From the NCBI GenBank assembly GCA_046351455.1, contig JAXLYM010000033.1:1-64000 (forward strand): a stretch of DNA of 64,000 nt, in the 5' to 3' direction. Both the position numbers and the translations under genes were made by a program. This DNA comes from JADJRH01 sp046351455 (GTDB lineage Bacteria > Myxococcota_A > Polyangia > Polyangiales > Polyangiaceae). Numbering within the stretch: position 1 is the first letter of the stretch; each line of letters opens with the position of its first letter. The notes under the pieces are model-generated. The model had not been told where the DNA came from. It saw only the letters and a list, made by a program, of their open reading frames with translations, and ran no database searches. Of this stretch, positions 42,516 to 51,087 are shown piece by piece.

Positions 42516-43865
42516 CTAGGGAGACTGCCACTCTCCCAGATTGACCACCATCACGTCGTCGCTCCCCTCGGACTCCACGGTTCCGTCCGGCGTCTCGACC
42601 GCGGAGACGAAGGTGCCGGCGACGAGGACCTCGTCGTTCGGGCCGATCGCGAAGACCTGCGCCGAAGGCACCTCCGGGACCGACACCGTCTTCTGGAGCG
42701 CTCCGTCCGATCCCCGGAGGCTCGCGACGAAGGTGCCGGACGGGAGCGTGTCCGTCTCGTTGTTGCGCCACGTGACGTGGAGGATGTCACCCTTCGAGTC
42801 GATGGCCGCGAGGCCGCCCTCCGTCGCGTCGCCGAGGACCGTTTGCCAGAGGACCTCTCCCGTCTTCGGGTCGCGCTTCTGCACGAACGGCTGCTCCTGC
42901 ACGGGCGACCCGGGCTGCCCGGGCTTCGTGAGCTGGTGGCCGGCCACGATCAGGTTCCCCTCGGGATCCAGGCTGACCGAAGCGCCCGTGTTCGAGTGGG
43001 ACACGTGCTCCTCCCCGAACGACTCGGCCCAGAGCGGCTGTCCGTCGGGGCGCACGCGCGCGAGGAATCCCTGGCTGTACACCCCGTTCGTCTCCATGCT
43101 GCCGAGCGACGCGCTGAACGTGTAATTGCCAGTCACGAACAGGTCGCCGTCGGGCCCGATCGCGAGCGCGCGCACGCCGGCGCGGGGCCACCAGCCCATC
43201 ATCATCTGGCCGGCGATCACGCGCGAGTCCACCTTTCCGTCCGGCAGGAGCGTGAGGAAGAACAGGCCTTCATCGTCGATGCCCGCGACCACGAGCTCGC
43301 CGTCCGGCCGGAGCGCGATGGCCCCGCCGTACGCGTGGGTCATGAGCGGGTCCACCTGCACGGCCCACCGCGCTTTTCCCGTCGGGGCGAGGCGCGCCAC
43401 GAAGACGTGCGGGATCGTCTCGTTGCCGGGCAATCCGTCGCCGAGCGCGAGGTTCTGTCCCATGTACGAGCCTGTCAGGTAGATATCGCCGGTCGCGTCG
43501 ACGACGAGGCCGCCGCAGCTCACGGTGCCTCCGGCGTAGCGCTGCGCGAACACCGTGGCTCCGTCGGGCGCGAGCTTGGTGACGAAGAGATCCGTGCCGC
43601 TGCCGCCGGGCTTCGGGCCGCCGCCGAGGTCCGCGTCGCCGGTGGAGGTGCCGCACAGGATCACGTTGCCGTCCGCGTCGTAGGCGGCGGCCGTGACGGC
43701 CTGATCGAGCGTCCCGCCGAAGTGCCGGGTGAACGGCGCGGGCTCGTGGGTCTTCACCGGCGTGCCCTCGTAGACGACGTTTCCACAGCCGAGGACCAGC
43801 GTGGCGGCGAGGGGCAGCGCTCTCTCGAAAACGGGACGAAGCGAGGCAAGTCGAGGCGTCTTCAT
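42516..43865 (-). CDS. Beta-propeller-like lipoprotein
   Basis: A 449-residue lipoprotein. Signal peptide with lipobox L-V-L-G-C. About eight repeats carry the pattern G-D-I-Y-L-T-G-S-Y or G-D-L-F-V-T-G-N-Y with A-x-x-x-x-D-x-x-G spacing, typical of the SBBP/NHL-like propeller proteins abundant in myxobacteria. No catalytic motif is seen. It ends 9 nt from the stop of the convergent gene before it. Likely surface-exposed binding protein; ligand unknown. Confidence 0.75.
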   Translation of the reverse strand: MKTPRLASLRPVFERALPLAATLVLGCGNVVYEGTPVKTHEPAPFTRHFGGTLDQAVTAAAYDADGNVILCGTSTGDADLGGGPKPGGSGTDLFVTKLAPDGATVFAQRYAGGTVSCGGLVVDATGDIYLTGSYMGQNLALGDGLPGNETIPHVFVARLAPTGKARWAVQVDPLMTHAYGGAIALRPDGELVVAGIDDEGLFFLTLLPDGKVDSRVIAGQMMMGWWPRAGVRALAIGPDGDLFVTGNYTFSASLGSMETNGVYSQGFLARVRPDGQPLWAESFGEEHVSHSNTGASVSLDPEGNLIVAGHQLTKPGQPGSPVQEQPFVQKRDPKTGEVLWQTVLGDATEGGLAAIDSKGDILHVTWRNNETDTLPSGTFVASLRGSDGALQKTVSVPEVPSAQVFAIGPNDEVLVAGTFVSAVETPDGTVESEGSDDVMVVNLGEWQSP

Positions 43866-43944
43866 GCCCGAACGGTAGCGTCCTTGCGCCGCGCCGCCGC
43901 TTAAACGGCCCTTAATCGCGCGCGAGTTGCGGTAGAGTGGAGGC

Positions 43945-45504
43945 GTGAGCCCGGTGGTCGTGGAGCGCGCGGTGGCGGATGGGGTCCTCTCCGAAGGGCG
44001 GCCCCTCCGGCCCGGTGTGCTCAAGGTTTATCGCGGGGTGGACTCCGGGGGATCGTTTTCGGCTCCTTCGGGCGCGGGGGCACCGGCGGGGCCGTATCGA
44101 CTCTGGCCTCGGAGCCCCTCCGGGGACGACTCCGCACCTCCCAGGATCGTCGTTCTTCGGGATGCGACAGACTGGATCGTGGAGGATCCATCGAATCGCG
44201 AACGCTTCCTGCGGCAGGCTCGCGCGCGACTCGGGCTCTCGGGGGGGCCGGCGCCGGCGCTCTTGCATACGCTCGGGCGGGAGGCGACTCTGCTCGTGAC
44301 CGTGGAGGAGCACCTCGCGGGGGCCTCGCTCGCGCGGCTGCTTCTGGCGCATCAGAAGAAGCGGAACAGCCGCGTTCCGGTGCACGTGGCGCTCGCGATC
44401 GGACAGGCGCTGCTCCCGCTCTTCATCGAGGCCAATCGCATCGGCGCCGATCTGATGATGGACACGACCCGCGTGCTGGTCGGTCCGGACGGGCAGGTGC
44501 GCGCGCGGCCGCGGCTCCTCCGGACGGCGCCGGACGAGGCGGTCCCGCACATCGTGTTTGGCTGGATCGACGCTGAATACGCCGCGCCGGAGCTGGTGCT
44601 CGAAGGCCGGCCGGGCCCGCGGAGCGGCATGTTCACGCTCGGGATGATGCTCTACGAGATGCTCGCGGGCGCCTCCCCCCGCGACCTGCCGAAGCCCGTG
44701 CGACACGCCCCCATCGAGCGGGCGTCACGGCTGGAGTTTCCGCCGCTCGTGCGCCAGCGCAAAGAGGTGCACCCGGCCATCTCGGATCTGGTGCGGCGGT
44801 GCCTCGCGCGCGATCCGGAGCGGCGATTCGCGTCGTTCCGGCACCTCGCGGCGGCCTTCACGAGCGTCACGTCCCTCGTCCCGCCGGCCGGAGCGCCGGA
44901 GATCCGCGAGCACGTGTATCGGATGTTGCCGCCCGCGGAGATCGACACGATGCCCGCGGCGCAGATCCCCGCGGCGCCGTGGGATCTGCCCAACCTGAAG
45001 CTGCGCCCCATCGAGATCGATCGCGACTCGCGCGAGCCCCACGGGACGCCGGACGCGCGCGGCCCCGCGGCGATGGTGCCAGTCGGAGGCCGCCTGCTCG
45101 TCGATCCGCGGCCGGTCACGCGCGCCGAGATGCTTCGCTTCTGCGGCGTCACGGGCACGCCGCTGCCGCCGCATTTCGAGGACGTGGCGGCGGTCTCGGG
45201 CGAAGATGCCTGTACGTACGTGCCAGTCGAGCTCGCCGCCGCGTACGCCCGCTGGGCCGGAAAGAGGCTCCCGACCGAGACCGAATGGGACCAGGCCATG
45301 CTCGAAATCGGGCCCGCCGAGCTCGGCGCCGGCGCGGTGTGGGAGTGGACATCGTCGCTCCACGAGAAGCTCGGCCACGTGATCCGCGGCGGGCGCTGGC
45401 GCGATCGACCGGGGCTCGCGCCTTCGCCGAAGAACCGCTCGTTCGCCGTGGCCGCCGCGCCGGACCTGGGGTTTCGCGCGGTTCGCGACGTGACACGAGG
45501 ATGA
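43945..45504 (+). CDS. Pseudokinase fused to a formylglycine-generating-enzyme-like domain
   Basis: A 519-residue cytoplasmic protein. Residues about 60-310 have the shape of a Hanks-type kinase (Y-A-A-P-E-L-V-L-E-G matches the APE region, M-F-T-L-G-M-M-L-Y-E-M-L the following helix, and the last lobe ends C-L-A-R-D-P-E-R-R-F). The catalytic HRD is replaced (G-A-D-L-M-M-D-T-T-R-V-L-V) and no DFG is present, so it is a pseudokinase. Residues about 375-515 resemble the SUMF1/FGE-sulfatase fold: L-P-T-E-T-E-W-D-Q-A, V-W-E-W-T-S-S, I-R-G-G-R-W-R-D, G-F-R-A-V-R. The GTG start is uncertain because its GGAGG lies only 1 nt away; a GTG at 43954 fits better by spacing. Confidence 0.78.
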   Translation: MSPVVVERAVADGVLSEGRPLRPGVLKVYRGVDSGGSFSAPSGAGAPAGPYRLWPRSPSGDDSAPPRIVVLRDATDWIVEDPSNRERFLRQARARLGLSGGPAPALLHTLGREATLLVTVEEHLAGASLARLLLAHQKKRNSRVPVHVALAIGQALLPLFIEANRIGADLMMDTTRVLVGPDGQVRARPRLLRTAPDEAVPHIVFGWIDAEYAAPELVLEGRPGPRSGMFTLGMMLYEMLAGASPRDLPKPVRHAPIERASRLEFPPLVRQRKEVHPAISDLVRRCLARDPERRFASFRHLAAAFTSVTSLVPPAGAPEIREHVYRMLPPAEIDTMPAAQIPAAPWDLPNLKLRPIEIDRDSREPHGTPDARGPAAMVPVGGRLLVDPRPVTRAEMLRFCGVTGTPLPPHFEDVAAVSGEDACTYVPVELAAAYARWAGKRLPTETEWDQAMLEIGPAELGAGAVWEWTSSLHEKLGHVIRGGRWRDRPGLAPSPKNRSFAVAAAPDLGFRAVRDVTRG

Positions 45505-45575
45505 CAATTCGTAGCTCGCTCGGAGGGGCGAAAACACTTGACGCGGAGCGCGGGAGTCTCTGTCCTGATCGCGCC

Positions 45576-47075
45576 ATGAACCGAGCTTCCTCTTCTTCGG
45601 TCTTCGCGGCCCTCGCGGCCCTCCCTCTGGCCCTCTCGCTCGCCGCGTGCGCTCAAGGGAGGATCGTTGTCGAGGGCGGCTCCTCCTCCGGCGGGAGCAC
45701 GGGCGGACAGACGAGCACGGGCGGCTCCACGGGCGGCACCACCATGACGACGAGCACCACGTCGACGGGCCCGTGCACGACCGAGGCGGAGTGCGCGAGC
45801 TTCGGGGACGCGTGCAACAAGGGCGCGTGCATCAACGGCGCGTGCAGCACGCTCCCCTCGGCGGACGGCGCGCCCTGTGACGACGGCAAGCAGTGCACGC
45901 AGAACGACACGTGCCTGAAGGGCGCGTGCGTGGGCGGCCCGCTGAAGACGTGCCCTTCGAGCGGCCCGTGCACGATCGGTTATTGCGACACCACGATCGA
46001 CGCGTGCGTGCAGAAGCCCGGGAACGACGGCTCCTTCTGCAACCTCGGAGATCCGTGCGTCACGCTCGCGGGGTGCGTCGCGGGCGTGTGCCAGCCCTCG
46101 CAGGTGAAGGACTGCTCGTACCTCAACTCGGTCTGCGGCGTCGGTTATTGCGACCCGGTGAAGGGCTGTCAGGCGATGCCCACCAACGACGGCACGCCGT
46201 GCGACGACAATCAATTCTGCACGGTGAATGACCAGTGCGTGATGGGCCAATGCGCGGGCATGCCGAACCCGTGCGGCATCCAGGTGAACGACCCGTGCAA
46301 GACGGCCACGTGCAACGAGGCGCAGAAGACGTGCGTGGTCGTCCCGGGCAACGACGGCGCCGTCTGCGACGACGGCAACACGTGCACGAGCGGTGAGAAG
46401 TGCTCGGCGGGCACGTGCCTCGGCGGCCAGCCCGCGAACAACGGCCTCGCCTGCGACGACGCGAACGGCTGCACGGCCGGCACCTCGTGCGTCAACGGAG
46501 CCTGCGGCAACGCGCAGTCGGAGATCATGGCCTGTATCGACGGTGACAGTTGCTGCCCGGCCGGCTGCGCGAACGACAAGGACTGCCTCTATTGGGCGAG
46601 CGGCGTGCAGACCAACGTGCCAGTCGCGACTCTCACCGGCTGGACGCAGTGCTTCCAGGGCCCGTACGACGGCAGCATGCAGATGAGCACGTTGCTCCAG
46701 CAGTGCAGCGGGCAAAAGCTCTTGATGGCGTGCCGCCCGACCGGGGCGTCGGCGCTGTCGGTGCTCGCGATGGGCGCGCGGGCGGACGTGCTGTACGACT
46801 GCGGGCAGAGCGGGAATTGCTCGCACGACGGAAACGGCGTGGCCTGGTATTACAGCGACAGCTATTCGTGGGGCTTCGCGCCCGGCGGCAGCCCGGTGAA
46901 CCGCAACAGCTGCGACATCGTGGACAGCCAGACGTACCCCGGCGGCGGCGCGTCGGACGGCGATCTCCGCATCTGCTGGCACTCGGGCGGCGGCTTCCTC
47001 GCGAGCGGCTGGCGCTGCGGAAAGCCGGATTTCCTGGGCAGCACGTACGAGCGGCTCGTCTTCCAGGCCAACTGA
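45576..47075 (+). CDS. Secreted Cys-rich repeat lipoprotein
   Basis: A 499-residue lipoprotein with lipobox L-A-A-C at residue 25, a Ser/Gly/Thr linker (about 30-63), and then five to six Cys-rich repeats (about 64-330) of the form C-x-x-x-x-C-x2-G-x-C-x-G, including D-G-x-P-C-D-D-G and C-T-x-N-D-x-C. These resemble the Dickkopf/disintegrin-like Cys-rich modules of myxobacterial surface proteins. The C-terminal domain (about 345-499) is unique, also with several Cys. Function unknown; adhesion or matrix binding are possibilities. A 38-bp interspersed hairpin repeat follows 68 nt after the stop. Confidence 0.8.
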   Translation: MNRASSSSVFAALAALPLALSLAACAQGRIVVEGGSSSGGSTGGQTSTGGSTGGTTMTTSTTSTGPCTTEAECASFGDACNKGACINGACSTLPSADGAPCDDGKQCTQNDTCLKGACVGGPLKTCPSSGPCTIGYCDTTIDACVQKPGNDGSFCNLGDPCVTLAGCVAGVCQPSQVKDCSYLNSVCGVGYCDPVKGCQAMPTNDGTPCDDNQFCTVNDQCVMGQCAGMPNPCGIQVNDPCKTATCNEAQKTCVVVPGNDGAVCDDGNTCTSGEKCSAGTCLGGQPANNGLACDDANGCTAGTSCVNGACGNAQSEIMACIDGDSCCPAGCANDKDCLYWASGVQTNVPVATLTGWTQCFQGPYDGSMQMSTLLQQCSGQKLLMACRPTGASALSVLAMGARADVLYDCGQSGNCSHDGNGVAWYYSDSYSWGFAPGGSPVNRNSCDIVDSQTYPGGGASDGDLRICWHSGGGFLASGWRCGKPDFLGSTYERLVFQAN

Positions 47076-47143
47076 CCCTCTTTGGCGGACTCGACAATTC
47101 GAGGCGACTCGGCACCAGAAGGCAACATCGCCGTTATATGGGG

Positions 47144-47181
47144 TTTACAAGGGGGCTCCGCCCCCTCGTATCACTCCCCCG
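47144..47181 (+). repeat. 38-bp interspersed hairpin repeat, copy A
   Basis: It contains AGGGGGC-TCC-GCCCCCT, a strong hairpin, flanked by TTTACA on one side and TCACTCCCCCG on the other. A second copy lies at 50992-51029 in inverted orientation and matches in 36 of 38 positions. Both copies lie 3' of a gene and in the same orientation relative to that gene, so the element may act as a terminator or transcript stabiliser. Confidence 0.75.
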
Positions 47182-47276
47182 AAGACGACCCCTCCACGCG
47201 ACTGACCACCTCGGGTGGCATTCGGCACGTCCAGACCGATTGACTCCGTCCAGGGCACGGGGCACATCTGGGCGAC

Positions 47277-48413
47277 ATGCTTCCTGGCGACAGCAGCGCG
47301 CGGCGGTTCGTGGTGGCCGCGCTTCGGACCGCGGGGCTCGCGCTCGTGCTCGCGGGCGGGGACGCGGCGGCGGACGGGCGGACGGCGTCGCTCGGGTGGG
47401 TGCGCGCGCCCGGGGCCGAGGCGTGCATCGGCGCCGGGGAGCTGTCGCGGGCCGTGGAGTCGCGCCTCGGGCGGGAGTCCTTGGTGTCCGCGTCGCGCGC
47501 GGAGGTGTCGATCGAGGGGCAGATCGCGAAGCTCGCGGGGCGTCCCGGGTGGCAGGTGACGCTGACGGTGGCGGACGCGACCGGCAAGGTGCTCGGGACG
47601 CGGTCGTTCGAGCGGGAGGCGACGGAGTGCCGCGCGGTCGACGAAGACGTGGTGCTCACGGTCGCGCTGCTCGTGGACCCGGACGCGGCCCTCGCGGCGA
47701 CGACGAAGACGGCCCCGGTGACCTCGGCGCCTCCAGCGAGCTCGGCACCTCCAGCAAACTCGGCGCCTCCGGCAAACTCGGCACCTCCAGCAAACTCGAC
47801 ACATCCGGCAAGCTCGGCACCTCCGGCAAACTCGGCACCTGTGGGAAACAAGGCCCCTCCCCCGCCTGCGGGTGACGCGGCGGGCGGGAAGAGACGCTGG
47901 AACGCCTCTTTTCTGGTGGGCGCGGTCGCGTCGATGGGGAGGTTGCCGGACGTGGGATTCGGCGCGCAGATTCGGTCGCTCATCACGCCCGTGCCGGTGT
48001 TCGCGTTTCAGATCGGCGGGTCCGTGTGGGCGCCGCAGACGGGCACCTTCGGCGGGGAAGGTGGGCAGTTCCTGCTCGCGCTCGGGGCGCTCTCCGTGTG
48101 TCCGCTCACCGGCGTGGAGCGCGGGTTTCGGTACGCGGCGTGCGCCGGGGCCGAGGCGGGGCTCCTGCGCGCGGGGGGCGTCGGCTTCCCCATCGCCGCG
48201 CAGAAGAACAACGCGGTCGTGAACGGCGTGCTGGAGGCGCGCGTCGTGCGGGCGTTCGCGGGCGCGTTCGCCGGGTCCCTGGGGATCGGGCTCGCGGTGC
48301 CCTTTCTCCCGCGGCAGTTCTATTACCTGGACGCGCAGGGGGCCGAGCGCGAAGTGTACGAGATGGCGCCCGTCGTCGGGAGCGTCGACGTGATGGTCGG
48401 CTTCGATCTGTGA
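47277..48413 (+). CDS. Exported protein with Pro/Ala/Asn repeats and C-terminal barrel-like domain
   Basis: A 378-residue protein. Signal peptide of about 33 residues ends near D-A-A-A-D. An N-terminal domain (about 35-140) is followed by a six-unit repeat of S-A-P-P-A-N-type hexapeptides (about 150-185), encoded by an 18-bp minisatellite (47724-47831). The C-terminal part (about 205-378) has alternating strands like an outer-membrane barrel. Architecturally it is like other TonB- or barrel-linked proteins of Polyangiales, but no family is recognised. Confidence 0.7.
   Translation: MLPGDSSARRFVVAALRTAGLALVLAGGDAAADGRTASLGWVRAPGAEACIGAGELSRAVESRLGRESLVSASRAEVSIEGQIAKLAGRPGWQVTLTVADATGKVLGTRSFEREATECRAVDEDVVLTVALLVDPDAALAATTKTAPVTSAPPASSAPPANSAPPANSAPPANSTHPASSAPPANSAPVGNKAPPPPAGDAAGGKRRWNASFLVGAVASMGRLPDVGFGAQIRSLITPVPVFAFQIGGSVWAPQTGTFGGEGGQFLLALGALSVCPLTGVERGFRYAACAGAEAGLLRAGGVGFPIAAQKNNAVVNGVLEARVVRAFAGAFAGSLGIGLAVPFLPRQFYYLDAQGAEREVYEMAPVVGSVDVMVGFDL
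47724..47831. repeat. 18-bp coding minisatellite
   Basis: Six tandem 18-bp units of the type TCGGC(A/G)CCTCC(A/G)GCAAAC, in frame within the exported protein, encoding the S-A-P-P-A-N linker. Such repeats readily change copy number. Confidence 0.85.
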
Positions 48414-48424
48414 GCGGGTTCCGG

Positions 48425-48544
48425 GCGAAAGCGGCGCGCGCAAAAGCGCCGCAGGCGAAAGCGCCGCGGGCGAAAGCGCCGCAGACGAAAGCGCCGCGGG
48501 CGAAAGCGCCGCAGACGAAAACGCCGCAGGCGACGGCGCCGGAA
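48425..48544. repeat. 15-bp intergenic minisatellite
   Basis: Eight tandem 15-bp units of the type GCGAAAGCGCCGCAG, starting 12 nt after the stop of the exported-protein gene and ending about 80 nt before the ECF sigma gene. The units are in frame for a K-A-P-Q/K-A-P-R peptide in one frame, but no start or ribosome site serves it. The sequence alternates A-rich and GC-rich steps and could bend DNA or bind a protein upstream of the sigma gene. Confidence 0.85.
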
Positions 48545-48624
48545 TACATGCTGATACAAGAAACGGGGAGCCGCTTCAAAAACGGGGGGAGGCGGCGCCA
48601 TTCATCGGCGCCCCGGTCCTGACC

Positions 48625-49206
48625 ATGCTCCTCGCCCGCTCGCCCGATGAGACGCCTTCCCCTCCCTCGCAGGAGGAATTCGAGGCGATCTTCCGGGCGC
48701 ACGCGCCGTACGTGTGGCGCGTGCTGCGGCGGCTCGGGGTGGCGGCGGCGGACGTGGAGGACGTGTGCCAGGAGGTGTTCCTGGTGGTGCACCGGCGGTG
48801 GGCCAGCTTTCACGGCGGCTCGGCGATGCGCACGTGGATTTACGGCATCGCGACGCGCGTGGCCTCCGAGCACCGGCGCCGCCCGTACCGTCGCAACGAG
48901 TCGGCGGCGGGCGAGGATCTGCAGGAGGTCGCGATCGAAGAGGAGCACGACGAGCGGCTGGATCGGCGCCGCGCGCTGGACCTTCTCGACGCGGCGCTGG
49001 AAAAGCTGGACGAGGACAAGCGGGCGGTGTTCGTGCTCTTCGAGGTCGAGGAGATGCCCATGAACGAGGTGGCCGCGGCGGTGGGCTGTCCGGCGCAGAC
49101 GGCGTACGCGCGCCTCTATGCGGCGCGGCGGATCGTGTCGGCCGAGATGGCTCGTCTCGCGGGCCGTGACGGGGAGCGTCCCCCCGAGAAAAGGAGCGCG
49201 CGGTGA
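48625..49206 (+). CDS. ECF-type RNA polymerase sigma factor
   Basis: A 193-residue sigma-70-family factor with only regions 2 and 4. Region 2: V-E-D-V-C-Q-E-V-F-L-V-V-H-R-R-W and M-R-T-W-I-Y-G-I-A-T-R-V-A (about 45-85). Region 4: L-E-K-L-D-E-D-K-R-A-V-F-V-L-F-E-V-E-E-M-P-M-N-E-V-A, with the helix-turn-helix A-V-G-C-P-A-Q-T-A-Y-A-R-L-Y-A-A-R (about 125-175). Its stop overlaps the next gene's GTG start by 4 bp (GTGA), the usual sigma/anti-sigma arrangement. Which promoters it controls is unknown. Confidence 0.92.
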   Translation: MLLARSPDETPSPPSQEEFEAIFRAHAPYVWRVLRRLGVAAADVEDVCQEVFLVVHRRWASFHGGSAMRTWIYGIATRVASEHRRRPYRRNESAAGEDLQEVAIEEEHDERLDRRRALDLLDAALEKLDEDKRAVFVLFEVEEMPMNEVAAAVGCPAQTAYARLYAARRIVSAEMARLAGRDGERPPEKRSAR

Positions 49207-50258
49207 GCATCGACAAAGATCCGGAGCGCCTGCTCGACGGCAATTCGGCGGGGGACGGAGAGGCCTTGTTGCGGACGGCGCTCCGCGAGGCGCGCGCGGA
49301 GGTGTCGCCCGAGGACGCGGTGACGCGGATGCTCGCGCGGTTCCCGATCGGGCCCGGTCCCGGCGGACATGGGGGGCCCGGCGGAGACGGGGGTTCCGGC
49401 GGACACGGCACCTCCGGGGGTGGGGTTTCCAAGCTCGGTGTCGGGAAGGGGGCTGTCGCGAAAGGGGCTGTTGCGAAGGCGGCGGCGGTGGGCGGCAGCG
49501 GAGCGGCAGTGATGGGCGGCGGGGGCGCGGCGGCGGTGACCGGCGCGGCGGCGATGGGGCCTCTCCTGTCCAGCATCGGAGTCGGGGCGCTCGCGGGGGT
49601 CGTGGTGTCGTTCGGATTGTGGGCCACCGGGGCGGATCTCGCGTCTCCAGGGGGAGGGCCGACGCCCGCCGTCGTCGCGGCGCAGGCCTCGGCGAGCGCG
49701 CGCGGGCCGGGCGGACTGGCACCTTCCGACAAGGCCTCTCCGCGCGACGAGCAGGCGACCTCCGCAGAGGCCTCTCCTGCACGAAACGGCGCTCCCATGG
49801 CGGCCGGCGCGGTCCCCTCGGACGGGCGTGGCGGCTCACTCGCTGGATCCGCCGCGAACCAGGGCGCCAACGCGAACGGCGCCGGCGGGTCTGCGAACGG
49901 CCCCAATGCCGCGAACACGACGAGCGACGCGAACGGCGCCGGTGACGCGAACGGCGCTCTCGGGGCGGGGGCCGCGGAAGAGACGGAGGGCGCGCTCCTC
50001 GCGCGGGCGCAATCGCTGGTGGGCAGCGATCCGTCCGGCGCGCTCGCGCTCACGGAGCAGCACCGCGCGAAGTTCCCGAGAGGGCCTCTCGGCCAAGAGC
50101 GGGAGTTCATCGCGATCAGCGCGCTCGTGAAGATGGGCCGCACCGCCGACGCCCGCGCCCGCGCGGACGCGTTCCTCGCGGCCAATCCGAGCTCCGCGCA
50201 CCGCCGGAGGCTCGCGGTGATCGTCCCCGGCCTCCCCGCCGAGCCGGACGGGCATTGA
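49203..50258 (+). CDS. Single-pass membrane protein coupled to the ECF sigma factor (putative anti-sigma)
   Basis: A 351-residue protein with GTG start inside the sigma gene's stop. Residues 1-50 form a short acidic/helical cytoplasmic domain that could bind the sigma factor, though no zinc-binding H-x3-C-x2-C motif is present. A Gly-rich segment follows, one membrane helix at about 118-142 (S-S-I-G-V-G-A-L-A-G-V-V-V-S-F-G-L-W), a Gly/Ala/Asn-rich linker, and a C-terminal helical TPR-like domain (about 260-345; L-L-A-R-A-Q-S-L and A-L-A-L-T-E-Q-H). The topology fits a transmembrane anti-sigma factor with a periplasmic sensor. The assignment rests on gene order and topology. Confidence 0.65.
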   Translation: MSIDKDPERLLDGNSAGDGEALLRTALREARAEVSPEDAVTRMLARFPIGPGPGGHGGPGGDGGSGGHGTSGGGVSKLGVGKGAVAKGAVAKAAAVGGSGAAVMGGGGAAAVTGAAAMGPLLSSIGVGALAGVVVSFGLWATGADLASPGGGPTPAVVAAQASASARGPGGLAPSDKASPRDEQATSAEASPARNGAPMAAGAVPSDGRGGSLAGSAANQGANANGAGGSANGPNAANTTSDANGAGDANGALGAGAAEETEGALLARAQSLVGSDPSGALALTEQHRAKFPRGPLGQEREFIAISALVKMGRTADARARADAFLAANPSSAHRRRLAVIVPGLPAEPDGH

Positions 50259-50336
50259 GAAAAAAAGAGAGCTCCTCTTTCAAGGTTTCAAAAGATCGGA
50301 AGCACGCTGCCATTCACGGGAGGACTCACCGAAAGG

Positions 50337-50876
50337 ATGGCTTTCAAGATGAGCTTCTCGATCCGAGAGTGGGCGCGTCGCGCCACGGCAGGGGCAATGG
50401 TTCTGAGCATGTTTTCTCTCCCGGGCTGCATTGACAAGGTGCTTGTCGGCGGCGAGGCGGGCAACGGCGGGAGCTCCACCGGCACGTCCGCCGGGGGCGC
50501 GAGCGAAGGCGGAGCGAGCGCCTCGCAAGGCGGCGCCGAAGCGGGCGGCTCCATCGGCGCCGGCGGCGTCGCGATGGGCGGCGCCGAAGCGGGCGGCTCC
50601 GGCGGCTTCAGCGAAGGCGGCGCATCGATGGGCGGCGCGAGCGCGGGCGGCTCCAGCGCGGGCGGCTTCGGCGGCGGCGGCGGAATCGGCGGTGGCGGCG
50701 GCTTCGGCATGGGTGGAGTCGGCGGCGACGGCTCCGGCGGCTTCGCGATGGGCGGCGCCGAAGCGGGCGGCTCCGGCGGCTTCGCCGAAGGCGGCGCGTC
50801 CATGGGCGGCGCCAGCGCGGGCGGCTCCGGCGGAGTCGGCGGCTCCGGCTTCGTCGCACCTCACCCGCGGAAATAG
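50337..50876 (+). CDS. Gly/Ala-rich low-complexity lipoprotein
   Basis: A 179-residue lipoprotein. Signal peptide about 28 residues, ending S-L-P-G-C. The rest is a quasi-repeat of G-G-A-E-A-G-G-S and G-G-A-S-M-G-G-A-S, with one segment repeated (near 50576-50655 and 50750-50830). No domain recognised. Starts 78 nt after the membrane protein gene; it may belong to the same unit and may be a target of the sigma factor. The exact ATG is uncertain (50337 or 50349). Confidence 0.65.
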   Translation: MAFKMSFSIREWARRATAGAMVLSMFSLPGCIDKVLVGGEAGNGGSSTGTSAGGASEGGASASQGGAEAGGSIGAGGVAMGGAEAGGSGGFSEGGASMGGASAGGSSAGGFGGGGGIGGGGGFGMGGVGGDGSGGFAMGGAEAGGSGGFAEGGASMGGASAGGSGGVGGSGFVAPHPRK

Positions 50877-50991
50877 AGCCCAATGCGGGCAGGCTGGAAC
50901 ATCGTTTGAAACAACGGAATGGTGCCCACCCCCGGTCGCTCAAGATTCATCACATCTTCTCGTCGCTCCTTTTGCGGCCCGATCTGAGCCG

Positions 50992-51029
50992 CGGGGGAGT
51001 GAAACGAGGGGGCGGCGCCCCCTTGTAAA
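50992..51029 (-). repeat. 38-bp interspersed hairpin repeat, copy B
   Basis: The inverted counterpart of the copy at 47144-47181, with 36 of 38 identical positions. The core hairpin is AGGGGGC-GCC-GCCCCCT on the minus strand. It begins 93 nt after the stop of the minus-strand permease/peptidase gene and has the same orientation relative to that gene as copy A has to its own. Confidence 0.75.
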
Positions 51030-51087
51030 TCCGAGAAATGTGAGATGTGACGAATCCTGAGCCCCTGGTCGCGCTAAAGGTCGAAGG

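Noticed and set aside
48425..48544. Possible CRISPR array
   Set aside because: Units of 15 bp abut without spacers. The other arrays (26720-26759, 47724-47831) also lack spacers.
48026..48622. Frame reading K-A-P-Q/K-A-P-R repeats across the 15-bp minisatellite
   Set aside because: Most of it lies in another frame inside the exported-protein gene, and there is no start or ribosome site near the repeat. It is kept as a DNA repeat.
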